Positions 54,795 through 63,924 of a DNA stretch of 64,000 nt are shown piece after piece. Numbering within the stretch: the first letter of the stretch is position 1; the number at the start of each line of letters is the position of its first letter. The DNA lies in contig CAMCOS010000002.1 of the NCBI GenBank assembly GCA_945876565.1, forward strand, positions 62,001 to 126,000, given 5' to 3'. The notes beneath the pieces were generated by a model that did no database searches, was not told the origin of the DNA, and saw nothing but the letters and a program-made list of their open reading frames with translations. The stretch is from Lautropia mirabilis. GTDB taxonomy: Bacteria > Pseudomonadota > Gammaproteobacteria > Burkholderiales > Burkholderiaceae_B. Made by a program: the position numbers and the translations under genes.

Positions 54795-55496
54795 TCACTT
54801 GGCTAAATTTGCAGGTGCTGGCAATGTTTGTTCGATCGCTGGCCAAACATTGTTGAGCAGAATTGGTTGAGCAGCTTCGGAGGGGTGAATGCCATCCTCG
54901 ATAAAGAGATTACGATCGGTTTCTAGCCCCGTTAATAGAAACGGAACCAAGACTGAATTCGTTGCTGCGGCGATTTCAGGGTACATGTTTCTGAATGACT
55001 CGGTGTAGGCGGGGCCGTAGTTTGACGGAATTTGAATACCAGTGATGACAGTGACAGCGCCAGCGGCTTGTGAAAGGTCAATCATGCGGATCAAATTGTT
55101 GCGGGTCATGTCGAGTGCGAGGCCACGCAGAGCGTCGTTGCCGCCAAGCTCAATGAGAACGAGACCAGGCTGGTGTTCGTTTAGTAAGGCTGGCAGGCGT
55201 GTCAAGCCACCGCTGGTGGTGTCACCACTGATGCTGGCGTTGATGACCGCAGGTGGCGTTCCATATCGCTCTCCCAAACGATCTCTGAGCAACTGAACCC
55301 AGCCGCTGCCCCGTCTGATGCCATACTCGGACGAAAGACTGTCACCCACGATCAGGATCGGGCGCTCAAGCGCAGCCTTGGCAGCGCCCGCATGACTGAA
55401 TCCGACGAATGAAAGTGACAGGAGCACGATAAATGTCAGCCTGATCAACGGGATATTGACAAGAAAACGGCTCCAGTAATGCGAAAATTGAGTCAT
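54795..55496 (-). CDS. tesA: Secreted SGNH-family esterase/lysophospholipase TesA
   Basis: Multifunctional periplasmic thioesterase I/protease I/lysophospholipase L1 type. A signal peptide (hydrophobic 17-35, then SHAGAAKA) precedes block I GDSLSSEYG (Ser53), block II Gly in SISGDTTSGG, block III GGNDALRG and block V DGIHPSEA (Asp, His). ATG 55496 ([10 protein letters not shown]) gives 233 residues; the frame extends upstream inside the divergent ABC gene and is rejected. Its start codon overlaps the start codon of the divergent ATPase gene. Confidence 0.93.
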   Translation of the reverse strand: MTQFSHYWSRFLVNIPLIRLTFIVLLSLSFVGFSHAGAAKAALERPILIVGDSLSSEYGIRRGSGWVQLLRDRLGERYGTPPAVINASISGDTTSGGLTRLPALLNEHQPGLVLIELGGNDALRGLALDMTRNNLIRMIDLSQAAGAVTVITGIQIPSNYGPAYTESFRNMYPEIAAATNSVLVPFLLTGLETDRNLFIEDGIHPSEAAQPILLNNVWPAIEQTLPAPANLAK

Positions 55497-56178
55497 GATG
55501 AAAAATAATGCAATTGAAGTGGTCGGTCTGTCCAAACGGGTCTCTGACGCCGGTGGTGAGTTAACTATCCTTGACGATATCCGTTTTTCTGTGGCGATGG
55601 GTGAGTCATTGGCAATCACAGGCGCATCAGGTTCTGGAAAATCGACACTATTAGGACTCATGGCTGGGCTAGATGTTCCCAGTGACGGTCAAATCAATGT
55701 ATTGGACCAAGATCTGTTTGCGTTAGACGAGGACGGCAGGGCAAAATTTCGCGCTTCACATGTGGGGTTTGTGTTTCAGTCGTTTCAGCTTTTGCCTAAC
55801 TTGACCGCACTGGAAAATGTGATGCTGCCGCTCGAGCTTGCCGGTCATGATGCACTTGAGCCAGCCAAAGAGGCCTTGGCTGAAGTTGGGCTTGAACACC
55901 GACTTGACCACTACCCATCGACACTGTCGGGTGGTGAGCAGCAGCGCGTGTCACTGGCACGCGCCTTTATCAGCCGGCCAGCTTTGCTGTTTGCAGATGA
56001 GCCCACGGGCAGCCTGGACGTGGTAACCGGTGCACGCATCATCGACCTGATGTTTAGATTACACCAAGATCACCACACTACACTCGTTTTGGTGACCCAC
56101 GACCCAAACTTAGCCAAGCGTTGTCAGCGCATTATCAACATTCATGCAGGTCGCTTGGTTTTGGCACAGACCGCTTGA
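55495..56178 (+). CDS. ybbA: ABC transporter ATPase, YbbA/LolD type, without partner permease
   Basis: ATPase of the MacB/LolD/YbbA group: Walker [10 protein letters not shown] (about 42-50), signature [15 protein letters not shown], Walker [13 protein letters not shown]. 227 residues. In E. coli, ybbA is divergent from tesA and followed by the permease ybbP. Here the tesA pairing is conserved, but no permease follows: the next gene is a DMT transporter on the other strand, overlapping the 3' end by 37 bp. The start is ATG 55495 or 55498. Confidence 0.92.
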   Translation: MMKNNAIEVVGLSKRVSDAGGELTILDDIRFSVAMGESLAITGASGSGKSTLLGLMAGLDVPSDGQINVLDQDLFALDEDGRAKFRASHVGFVFQSFQLLPNLTALENVMLPLELAGHDALEPAKEALAEVGLEHRLDHYPSTLSGGEQQRVSLARAFISRPALLFADEPTGSLDVVTGARIIDLMFRLHQDHHTTLVLVTHDPNLAKRCQRIINIHAGRLVLAQTA

Positions 56179-57125
56179 GAACGTGAACAGTGCCACTCAT
56201 ACCATGCAATGACGGCTCCGCTGGCGCAAATTAGACCAATCCCGACCCAGCTGAGCTTGTCGGGAAAGTCGCTCCATATCCACCAGCCGAGCGCACTCGC
56301 CGCGATGATCTGCAGGTACATGAACGGGGCCAACAGTGAGGCGGCCGCCAGCCGGTAGGCCTGCACTTGCAGAAGATGGCCCACCGCACCCGTGAGCCCC
56401 AAAGAAAGCAGAATCGCCCAATTCCAGGCTGATAGGTGAGCCAGTGTTTCATACCAGTCAACTTCAAGCAGTGGCAGGGCGATCGGCAAAACCAATGAAG
56501 TCGCAACCGCACCAATCAGGCCGCTCCAGAGCATGGTTGTCAGAGGGTGATCAACTGCGACTTTGCGGGTGAGCAAATGCTGAATTGCCATCAGTGCGGC
56601 GGTCAACAAGCCAAACAGGACGCCAACCGAATCTAGCCCAGCGCTTGGGCGGATGACAACCAACACGCCTGCAAATCCTGAAGCAGCTGCCACCCAGCGG
56701 GATATGCGTTTAGGCTCATTCAGAACCCATGGTGCTAGCGCCAGTATGATCAACGGTGCCAGAAAAATCATGGTGGTCGCTTGCGCTTGTGGCAGCAGAG
56801 ACAGCGTCGTGAAAAAGCTCATCGTGGTTAGCAAAATCGTTGCACCGCGCATGACCTGATATTTCAGCGAAAAACTTTTGAACAAATGAAGCTCTCGACG
56901 AGAAATCAGCAGCAGCAAGATCAGTAAAAAGTGAATAACGTAACGAAACCAAGTGACCACCAGGAGGCTAACGCCAGCAGCCAAAATCCATTTTCCTGAC
57001 GCATCCAAGACCGACAGCACCGATAGCGACAGCAACAAAATAGTCACACCAGCAATGGCGTTTTGGGATCTGAGGGGTGGGGTAGTTACCACGGTAGGCT
57101 GCATGCGATCTGAGTAAGCGGTCAT
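56142..57125 (-). CDS. EamA/DMT-family transporter
   Basis: Drug/metabolite-transporter-superfamily protein with two EamA repeats and about ten hydrophobic helices (QNAIAGVTILLLSLSVLSVLD at the start; GLLTAALMAIQHLLTRK beginning the second half). Homologues export amino acids, nucleosides or S-adenosyl compounds; substrate unknown. ATG 57125 chosen; GTG 57140 and ATG 57104 are alternatives and none has a strong ribosome binding site. Its 3' end overlaps the convergent YbbA-like gene by 37 bp, unusually long for this window. Confidence 0.88.
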   Translation of the reverse strand: MTAYSDRMQPTVVTTPPLRSQNAIAGVTILLLSLSVLSVLDASGKWILAAGVSLLVVTWFRYVIHFLLILLLLISRRELHLFKSFSLKYQVMRGATILLTTMSFFTTLSLLPQAQATTMIFLAPLIILALAPWVLNEPKRISRWVAAASGFAGVLVVIRPSAGLDSVGVLFGLLTAALMAIQHLLTRKVAVDHPLTTMLWSGLIGAVATSLVLPIALPLLEVDWYETLAHLSAWNWAILLSLGLTGAVGHLLQVQAYRLAAASLLAPFMYLQIIAASALGWWIWSDFPDKLSWVGIGLICASGAVIAWYEWHCSRSQAVCAKTKRPA

Positions 57126-57169
57126 GATACGCTTTTGCACATCGATGGATTCATGCCGCGAGGGCGCAA

Positions 57170-58534
57170 ATGTTGTCTAGTGAAACCCTTACCCTGCACA
57201 CACTGGCTGCCCAGTTAAGTGAAGGAAGATTAAGCTCATCTGATTTGATCGAGCTCAGCTTGGCTCGCATTGCAGATAAACAAGGTCAGGGTTCGGTCAC
57301 TTTCACCAAAGTGTTTGCTCAAAGGGCTCGTCAGGAGGCGCAGGCGTCAGACGAGCGTCGTGCTGCCGGACAGACTCGATCAGTGCTTGATGGCTTGCCG
57401 ATTTCAGTTAAAGATTTGTTTGATATCGCTGGTTACCCCACGCTAGCGGGTTCCGTGGTCTTGTCCGACACGCCAGCAACAAGCGATGACGCACTGATCG
57501 TGCAACGATTACGGCAAGCTGGTGCGGTCATTGTCGGCACCACCAATATGACCGAGTTTGCATACTCTGGATTAGGGTTAAACCCACATTACGGCACGCC
57601 GTTGTCCCCGTGGGATCGTCAGACGGGTCGCATTGCTGGCGGCTCGTCCTGCGGAGCCGCTGTGTCAGTGGCTGATGGCATGGTTGCGGGTGCCATCGGC
57701 ACGGACACCGGCGGTTCTGTTCGCATACCAGCGGCGTTTTGTGGCTTGGTGGGCTACAAGCCAACCGCAAGCCGGATTGATATGCGAGGAACATTACCGC
57801 TCTCAGCCAACCTCGACAGCATTGGTCCGATTGCGAATTCGGTGGCTGATTGCATCTGGCTGGCTGCCGTCATGGCCGGAGAATCAATCAAAGCAATTGG
57901 GCCTAAATCGTTACGTGGTCTTAAGTTGGGTTTGCCAAATCAATTGGTGCTCGATGAGATGGACGATACGGTATCGGAGCGCTTTCATGGGGCGTGCCGC
58001 CTGCTTGAACAAGCAGGTGCGGTTATCGTTCGCCTGGATTTACCAGAGCTCTTTGAGATTGCGCAGATGAACGCTGCTGGTGGCTTTACGGCAGCGCAAG
58101 CTTGGGCCTGGCATCAAGATTTGTTGAACGATCGCCAAGCCAAGTACGATCCGCGAGTGGCTAGCCGGATCCGACGCGGTGAGTCGCTGGACAAGGACTA
58201 CATCGAGCGTTTGGAACGCCAACGTCGCGACTGGATTGATCGGGTTGCACAGAAGATCAGCAGTGTCGATGCAATGGTTATGCCCACCGTGCCAATCGTG
58301 CCACCTGTACTGGCACCGTTAGAGTCGGACGACGATCTCTACGCAAAGACCAATTTATTGGCGCTACGCAACCCAACCGTCATCAATTTTTTGGATGGTT
58401 GTGCCGTAAGCCTTCCGTGCCATGACAGTGGACAAGCACCCGTTGGGTTAATGCTTGCAGCGCTAGCCGCAGAAGATCAACGTCTGTTGGGTGTCGCGTT
58501 AGCGTGTGAGCGTGCACTTAAAAAACCAAACTAG
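57170..58534 (+). CDS. Amidase (amidase-signature family)
   Basis: Amidase-signature hydrolase with the Ser-Ser-Lys triad: Lys81 (PISVKDLF), cis-Ser160 (IAGGSSCGAAVSVA) and nucleophile Ser183 (GTDTGGSVRIPAA). 454 residues. It resembles GatA in layout, but no gatB/gatC neighbours exist and the segments differ from GatA, so a free-standing amidase (for example aryl or aliphatic amides) is more likely. Its stop overlaps the convergent spoT stop in a CTAG tetranucleotide. Confidence 0.9.
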   Translation: MLSSETLTLHTLAAQLSEGRLSSSDLIELSLARIADKQGQGSVTFTKVFAQRARQEAQASDERRAAGQTRSVLDGLPISVKDLFDIAGYPTLAGSVVLSDTPATSDDALIVQRLRQAGAVIVGTTNMTEFAYSGLGLNPHYGTPLSPWDRQTGRIAGGSSCGAAVSVADGMVAGAIGTDTGGSVRIPAAFCGLVGYKPTASRIDMRGTLPLSANLDSIGPIANSVADCIWLAAVMAGESIKAIGPKSLRGLKLGLPNQLVLDEMDDTVSERFHGACRLLEQAGAVIVRLDLPELFEIAQMNAAGGFTAAQAWAWHQDLLNDRQAKYDPRVASRIRRGESLDKDYIERLERQRRDWIDRVAQKISSVDAMVMPTVPIVPPVLAPLESDDDLYAKTNLLALRNPTVINFLDGCAVSLPCHDSGQAPVGLMLAALAAEDQRLLGVALACERALKKPN

Positions 58535-60849
58535 CGAACACTGGCTTGGGCATGATTGGCGTGCTGGTTGCCTTTGATTCGTAGAATCCGCCTGACCTGC
58601 GGCACACGCCGAATAGCACGAAACACCCTGGCCAAATGCTTGCGATCATCGACCTGCACCGTCATGCTCAGCATAAAAGATTCACTCGTATCATCCGTCA
58701 TGGTGACATTGGTGATGTTTGAGTCGGCTTGAGCGATTTCGCCGGCAACTTTTCCGAGCACACCTCGCTCGTTTAGTGCGGTGACATCAATTCGGGCCAA
58801 GAAGTGCTTCGCATGGTTAATATCCCACGCCACATCAACCCAACGCTCGGGTTCGCGTTCTTTGGCGCGGATGGCAACCGGACAGTCTGCAGTATGAACC
58901 GCCAAGCCAGTGCCCACGCGAATGCCAGCGATGATGTCATCACCCGGCAGGGGTCCACAACAGGGCGAAAGCGTCACAGCCTGGCCTTCGTTACCCTGGA
59001 TCAAAATGGGGGCCGCCCGTGCAGCACTGACTACATCGATATGAGCGGCCGTGGTTTCGAGCAACGGATGATCAGCAGTAAACCGACGCGCCACCACGGC
59101 AGCCAAACGTTTACCCAATCCAATATCAGCCAGTATCTCTTCACGCGATTTGGCGCCACTTTCTTTGCTTAACTTGTCCCAAGTCGGGTCTTCGTCGGCG
59201 GGGTAGTCAATCTTAAGCTCATGCATCGCCTGGGTCAGCAACCGTTTACCAAAAGCCACCGACTCATCGTAACGAACGGTGCGCAGGTAATGCCTGATTT
59301 CTGAGCGGGCGCGCCCAGTTCGCGCAAAGTTAAGCCAATGCGCGCTAGGCCTTGAAGCTTCTGATGTGATCACTTCCACCGTGTCGCCACTGGAGAGTTC
59401 AGTGCGAAGTGGCACGTACTCGCCATTGACCTTACAGGCCACCGCATGGTTACCAATATCCGTGTGGATCGAGTAAGCAAAATCCACCGGTGTAGCGCCG
59501 CGAGGCAAAGAAATGATTTTGCCGTTGGGCGTAAACACGTAGACGGCATCTGGAAACAGATCGACCTTGACGTGCTCTAAAAACTCCCCCGAGTCGCCCG
59601 TCTGGCTCTGAATGTCGAGCAGCGACTGGAGTGCCGAGTGAGTTTTTTTCTGAATATCGGACAAAGAGATGTCCTCGGTCTTGTAGATCCAATGGGCGGC
59701 CACACCTTGCTCGGCAATGTTGTGCATCTCGCGCGTTCGAAACTGGAACTCAATCGGGGTGCCATACGGCCCCACGAGCGTGGTGTGCAATGACTGATAG
59801 CCATTAACCTTTGGGATCGCAACATAATCCTTGAATTTGCCGGGTACCGGGCGGTAGAGCTGATGCAGAATGCCGAGCGAGAGATAGCACTCAGGCAGGG
59901 TGTGAACGATGACCCTAAATCCGTAGATGTCGAGAACCTCAGAAAATGATTTTTTCTGATCAACCATCTTGCTGTAGATGCCCCAGAGCGTTTTCTCCCG
60001 ACCAGTGACCTCGGCCTCAATGCCGGTGGCTGGAAGTGCCGCACGTACAGAATCAAAGATTTTTGTGAGCACTTCGCGCCGATTGCCGCGCGCTGCTAAC
60101 ACTGCCTTATGCAGCACCGCGTAGCGATTCGGATGCATGGCTTCAAAGCAAAGATCTTGCAGCTCCCGATAGACCGCGTTCAAACCCAGCCGGTTTGCAA
60201 TCGGCGCATAAATATCCAGAGTTTCACGCGCAATGCGTCGCCGCTTTTCAGGACCAACCGCGCCTAATGTGCGCATGTTGTGCAACCGGTCCGCAAGCTT
60301 AATCAGAATGACTCGCAAGTCACGGGCCATGGCCAATAGCATCTTGCGGAAACTTTCCGCTTGCTGCTGCGCTTTGGTGGCAAACTCAAGGCGGTCTAAC
60401 TTTGACAGGCCGTCAACCAGTTCGGCAACGTCAACGCCAAATTTCTCGGCCAGTTCCGTTTTGGCGATGCCCTGATCCTCCATGACATCGTGCAGCAAAG
60501 CCGCCATAAGTGCATCGGCATCAAGCTTCCAGCCAGCACAGATCTCGGTGACGGCTATCGGGTGCGTAATGTAGGGTGCGCCGCTAGAGCGAAATTGCCC
60601 TAGATGGGCCTGATCAGAAAACTTGTAAGCTTCTTTGACGCGTGCGACATCTTTCTTGGGCATGTAGCCCGAGATGATTTTTTGAAGGTAGGTAATGGAG
60701 GCTTGCTCTGCCTCACGCGCGAGCTCTGACAGCGATTGAGGCTTATCAGGAGAGGCCTGATCAAGCTTGTTTCGGCGTCCAAGGCGTGAACCGACTTTGA
60801 TTGCAGATAGCAATCCACTTGATGCGGTCCGTAGCCCCGGAAAGCCCAT
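58531..60849 (-). CDS. spoT: Bifunctional (p)ppGpp synthetase/hydrolase SpoT
   Basis: RSH enzyme controlling the stringent alarmone. The N-terminal HD hydrolase domain is intact (THP at about 95-97, LLHDVMED with His120/Asp121, and KLADRLHNMRT), which favours SpoT over RelA. The synthetase domain follows (GIYSKM, NGYQSLHTTL), then TGS (VYVFTPNGKIISLPRGATP) and a C-terminal ACT domain. 772 residues, with about 40 extra at the N-terminus. AAGG precedes ATG 60849. It is 14 bp after rpoZ; the order gmk-rpoZ-spoT is conserved in proteobacteria. Confidence 0.95.
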   Translation of the reverse strand: MGFPGLRTASSGLLSAIKVGSRLGRRNKLDQASPDKPQSLSELAREAEQASITYLQKIISGYMPKKDVARVKEAYKFSDQAHLGQFRSSGAPYITHPIAVTEICAGWKLDADALMAALLHDVMEDQGIAKTELAEKFGVDVAELVDGLSKLDRLEFATKAQQQAESFRKMLLAMARDLRVILIKLADRLHNMRTLGAVGPEKRRRIARETLDIYAPIANRLGLNAVYRELQDLCFEAMHPNRYAVLHKAVLAARGNRREVLTKIFDSVRAALPATGIEAEVTGREKTLWGIYSKMVDQKKSFSEVLDIYGFRVIVHTLPECYLSLGILHQLYRPVPGKFKDYVAIPKVNGYQSLHTTLVGPYGTPIEFQFRTREMHNIAEQGVAAHWIYKTEDISLSDIQKKTHSALQSLLDIQSQTGDSGEFLEHVKVDLFPDAVYVFTPNGKIISLPRGATPVDFAYSIHTDIGNHAVACKVNGEYVPLRTELSSGDTVEVITSEASRPSAHWLNFARTGRARSEIRHYLRTVRYDESVAFGKRLLTQAMHELKIDYPADEDPTWDKLSKESGAKSREEILADIGLGKRLAAVVARRFTADHPLLETTAAHIDVVSAARAAPILIQGNEGQAVTLSPCCGPLPGDDIIAGIRVGTGLAVHTADCPVAIRAKEREPERWVDVAWDINHAKHFLARIDVTALNERGVLGKVAGEIAQADSNITNVTMTDDTSESFMLSMTVQVDDRKHLARVFRAIRRVPQVRRILRIKGNQHANHAQASVR

Positions 60850-60863
60850 GATCCTTTACCTTT

Positions 60864-61067
60864 TCAAGTTGGCACCTTGCGCAACATTTCCGTGCCTGTC
60901 AAACCAGCGGCGACTTCACGCAATGCCAGCACCGTGGGCTTGTCACGGCCATCTAGGCGAGGTGCATGACCTTGCGCAAGCTCGCGAGCACGGTAAGTGG
61001 CTGCTAGCGTGAGCTTGAAGCGGTTAGGAATTTGGGTCAGACAATCTTCAACGGTTATGCGTGCCAT
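60864..61067 (-). CDS. rpoZ: RNA polymerase omega subunit
   Basis: Small subunit that helps RNA polymerase assembly and forms part of a ppGpp-binding site. [19 protein letters not shown] is diagnostic, with the [11 protein letters not shown] segment following. ATG 61067 gives 67 residues; the open frame to 61130 is AT-rich leader. Its setting with gmk and spoT suits the ppGpp role. Confidence 0.95.
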   Translation of the reverse strand: MARITVEDCLTQIPNRFKLTLAATYRARELAQGHAPRLDGRDKPTVLALREVAAGLTGTEMLRKVPT

Positions 61068-61192
61068 GTGGCTAATTCTCACAGAAAAAATAAATGAAAA
61101 CAACGGGTTTAGTCTTTTTTGAAAAATCACACTGCGTCGGATCTTAACTCGCCAGCGCGCAGTTGCACGGGGCAGTCCAACTCGCTGTCAGG

Positions 61193-61822
61193 TTATCTCG
61201 GCAGATCAAATGAATCGAACAATGCCGGGTTCATGAAAGCCTGACGGCAATAGCGCAAACGAGCGCTCGAGATAATTTGTCCGAGCTGATGCAAAGCTAC
61301 GCTAAATTCTTGATTAATAATAACATATTCGAATTCATGCGCATGAGCAATTTCGCTGCTGGCCGCGGCCATCCGTTTGGCGATCACCAACTCAGAATCC
61401 TTGCCGCGAGCCCGCAGTCTTGACTCTAAGGCATCTAGCGATGGGGGCAGAATAAAAACCCCAGTGACCCCGGCGAGCATACGTCGAACTTGTTGTGCAC
61501 CTTGCCAGTCGATTTCTAATAAAACATCTCGTCCTAACTCCAGGGCTTTGGCCAGCGGCGCACGTGGCGTGCCATAAAAATTGTCATGGACTTGAGCCCA
61601 TTCGAGCAACTCATCGTTGTCTCGCATGGCCATAAATTCGTTCTCAGACACAAAGAAATAGTCACGCCCGTTCACCTCGCCCTCACGAGCGGCTCGGGTG
61701 GTGCAAGAGACAGAAAGCTGCAGTCCTGCATCGTTTTCTAGCAGGGCATTGACCAGGCTCGACTTACCAGCGCCGCTTGGCGCTGTGACTAAAAAAACAT
61801 TTCCCGCAGGCTGATTTCGCAT
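61193..61822 (-). CDS. gmk: Guanylate kinase
   Basis: Phosphorylates GMP to GDP. Walker [11 protein letters not shown] (14-23), the GMP-binding [15 protein letters not shown] segment, and [13 protein letters not shown] are clear. ATG 61822 ([17 protein letters not shown]) gives 209 residues (E. coli 207). The frame is open upstream to 61939 but includes non-conserved sequence. Divergent from the SDR gene with a 98-bp spacer. Confidence 0.96.
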   Translation of the reverse strand: MRNQPAGNVFLVTAPSGAGKSSLVNALLENDAGLQLSVSCTTRAAREGEVNGRDYFFVSENEFMAMRDNDELLEWAQVHDNFYGTPRAPLAKALELGRDVLLEIDWQGAQQVRRMLAGVTGVFILPPSLDALESRLRARGKDSELVIAKRMAAASSEIAHAHEFEYVIINQEFSVALHQLGQIISSARLRYCRQAFMNPALFDSFDLPR

Positions 61823-61920
61823 GAGACCAAACAACAAAGGTGTGCATGTGCATACAATCTGAAGAGCATAGCAGAAGCGCCGAGAACTGGCGCCCTGAAA
61901 ACACAAGCAAGGAGACGGGT

Positions 61921-62679
61921 TTGAACCAATCGGAAACACAAAAAGTGGCTGTTGTCACTGGCGCGGGTAGCGGAATTGGTAGGGCGGTGTCGCTCGCGCT
62001 AGCAGCCGATGGGTTTGATGTAGTGCTGGCTGGCCGACGGGCCGATGCCCTTGAGCAAACGCGCGCGTTGGGGCCAGCCAATAAGCTGCACCCACGTGTC
62101 ACCGATGTCACCAAACATGAAGAAGTGCAGGCGCTTTTTAGTGAGGTTGATGAGCAGTTTGGTCGTCTTGATGTGTTGTTTAACAATGCCGGCCGCGGAG
62201 CGCCAGCAGTTCCCATCGAAGAGCTGCCAGTTCAGACTTGGCTAGATGTGGTCAACGTCAATTTAAATGGGATGTTTTTTTGTGCACGCGAAGCGATTGC
62301 GATCATGAAAAAACAGAACCCGCAGGGTGGGCGTATCATCAACAACGGCTCGATTTCAGCCCATGCGCCTCGGCCTTTTTCAATCGCCTACACCGCCACC
62401 AAACATGCCGTGACGGGCCTGACCAGGTCAATTTCGCTAGATACCCGTGCCTACCGGATTGCGTGCACGCAGATAGACATCGGCAATGCGGCAACCGAAA
62501 TGACTGACCGGATGGCAAAAGGGATTTTGCAGGCTGACGGTTCAACCCGTGTTGAGCCTCGCATGGACGTCAATCACGTCGCACAATCCGTTGTCCAAAT
62601 CGTGCGCTATCCACTGGAAACCAACGTGCAGTTCATGACCATCATGGCCACCAACATGCCATTTGTAGGGCGCGGTTAA
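61921..62679 (+). CDS. Short-chain dehydrogenase/reductase
   Basis: Classical [11 protein letters not shown] cofactor motif (13-20), NNAG (88-91), and catalytic Ser144, Tyr157, Lys161 (YTATK). 252 residues. The start is a TTG at 61921, well supported by AAGGAG at 61910-61915; the longer frame from 61840 would run back toward gmk. Substrate unknown. Convergent with yicC, with a long hairpin between them. Confidence 0.9.
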   Translation: MNQSETQKVAVVTGAGSGIGRAVSLALAADGFDVVLAGRRADALEQTRALGPANKLHPRVTDVTKHEEVQALFSEVDEQFGRLDVLFNNAGRGAPAVPIEELPVQTWLDVVNVNLNGMFFCAREAIAIMKKQNPQGGRIINNGSISAHAPRPFSIAYTATKHAVTGLTRSISLDTRAYRIACTQIDIGNAATEMTDRMAKGILQADGSTRVEPRMDVNHVAQSVVQIVRYPLETNVQFMTIMATNMPFVGRG

Positions 62680-62697
62680 TCTGTGCGCCAGCCGCGG

Positions 62698-62726
62698 GGC
62701 GGGTTGTTGATTAACAACAACTCGCC
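62698..62726. terminator. Long hairpin between convergent SDR and yicC
   Basis: GGCGGGTTGTTG (62698-62709), loop ATTAA, CAACAACTCGCC (62715-62726): a 12-bp stem with one G-T wobble. It is symmetric enough to act on transcripts from both sides, but lacks a T run on either strand, so termination strength is uncertain. Confidence 0.55.
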
Positions 62727-62733
62727 TGTTTGC

Positions 62734-63660
62734 TTACTCGATATTTTGGATTTGCTCGCGCATTTGTTCAATGAGCAGCTTTAAGTCAATCGCCGCTCGG
62801 GTGAGCCGAATGTCGACGGCTTTTGAGCCGAGCGTGTTTGCCTCGCGGTTCATCTCTTGAAACAAGAAATCAAGCCGCTTGCCAACGCCTTTGTTGGCTG
62901 GTGATGATCCAGGTCGCTGGTGATTTTCTCCGGTCAAAGCATCCTGCAGCTCAGCCAAATGCAAACCGAGCCGATCGAGCTCTTCGGCAACATCAGCGCG
63001 CAAGGAAAAAATACTGGCTTCTGCCGCGAGTCGTTGGGAAATTTCTTCGGCGCTGATGTGGGACAACCCATCGGGACAAACTTGGTCAAACGCTTCTCGC
63101 ATGCGGCTTGCTACTCGATCGGACTGTGCCTTCAAGAATTGAGGAACTTCGCTTTTTAGCTCGACCACTATATTCATCGATTGTTTGGCTTGAGCACGAA
63201 TAACTTCAACGAGTCGTTGGCCTTCGCGCTCGCGAGTGGCAACAAGCTGCGATAGTGCATCTTGACCTGCTTGTTGGCACAGCGGCACCCACAAAGTGGG
63301 ATCGGATGTTGCACGGTCGGGATCTGTCCAATTCAAAACATCTGCAAACGTTGGTGCTTGGACGAGCGGCAGTTTTGCTTGGATATGTTCATGAGCCTGA
63401 TGGACTTGTGAAAGTATTTCTGGCGACAGCGTGGCAGAGATGTCTTTTTGTGCTCGGCTGTAACTTGAGCGCACCTCAACTTTGCCACGGATAATTGATT
63501 TGGCAACCAATTCCCGCAACGCCATTTCCGCCATGCGCAACTCATCTGGCATCCGGAAGGTGAGATCGAGATAACGGCTGTTGACGCTGCGAATTTCAAT
63601 GGTTACGCTGCCAAATTCATTGTTGGCCTGGCTGCTGCCATAGCCGGTCATGCTCTTCAT
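62734..63660 (-). CDS. yicC: YicC-family endoribonuclease
   Basis: YicC-type RNase. The E. coli protein has been linked to decay of the small RNA RyhB. The N-terminus MKSMTGYGSSQ is diagnostic; IRSVNSRYLD and the C-terminal KRLDFLFQEMNREANTLGSK are the other conserved blocks. ATG 63660, with GGAGCG upstream, gives 308 residues (E. coli 287); a start four codons upstream is less supported. yicC beside rph is a widely conserved pair, here divergent. Confidence 0.93.
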   Translation of the reverse strand: MKSMTGYGSSQANNEFGSVTIEIRSVNSRYLDLTFRMPDELRMAEMALRELVAKSIIRGKVEVRSSYSRAQKDISATLSPEILSQVHQAHEHIQAKLPLVQAPTFADVLNWTDPDRATSDPTLWVPLCQQAGQDALSQLVATREREGQRLVEVIRAQAKQSMNIVVELKSEVPQFLKAQSDRVASRMREAFDQVCPDGLSHISAEEISQRLAAEASIFSLRADVAEELDRLGLHLAELQDALTGENHQRPGSSPANKGVGKRLDFLFQEMNREANTLGSKAVDIRLTRAAIDLKLLIEQMREQIQNIE

Positions 63661-63790
63661 TGTTCGCTCCAATGGGCGTTGGTGGCTCAGTCATGACGTT
63701 GCACACCCGGAACACTGACTAAGTATGTGCTGGGTCTGGTCAAGCTCTCATTTTAAGCATGCCCGGCAGCGACTGAGTGATTGTGTGCTG

Positions 63791-63855
63791 GGTGTTGGCG
63801 CCTGGTGTTGGCGCCTGGTGTTGGCGCTTGGTGTCGACTCTGGGTGTCGACTCTG
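63791..63855. repeat. 13-bp tandem repeat, 5 copies of two types, between yicC and rph
   Basis: Three copies of GGTGTTGGCGCCT (the third ending CTT), then two of GGTGTCGACTCTG, all 13 bp and starting GGTGT. It lies in the 264-bp divergent spacer, about 35 bp upstream of the likely rph -10 element. Confidence 0.92.
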
Positions 63856-63889
63856 GGCGTGGCCATAATCAATGCAAAGTGAGTCTGCG

Positions 63890-63895
63890 TATACT
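63890..63895 (+). promoter_or_regulatory. -10 element candidate for rph
   Basis: TATACT 29 bp before the rph ATG; no good -35 at 16-18 bp. The 13-bp repeat array lies directly upstream. Confidence 0.35.
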
Positions 63896-63924
63896 GTGGC
63901 TCACCGATGTCTGAAGGAAAAGAT

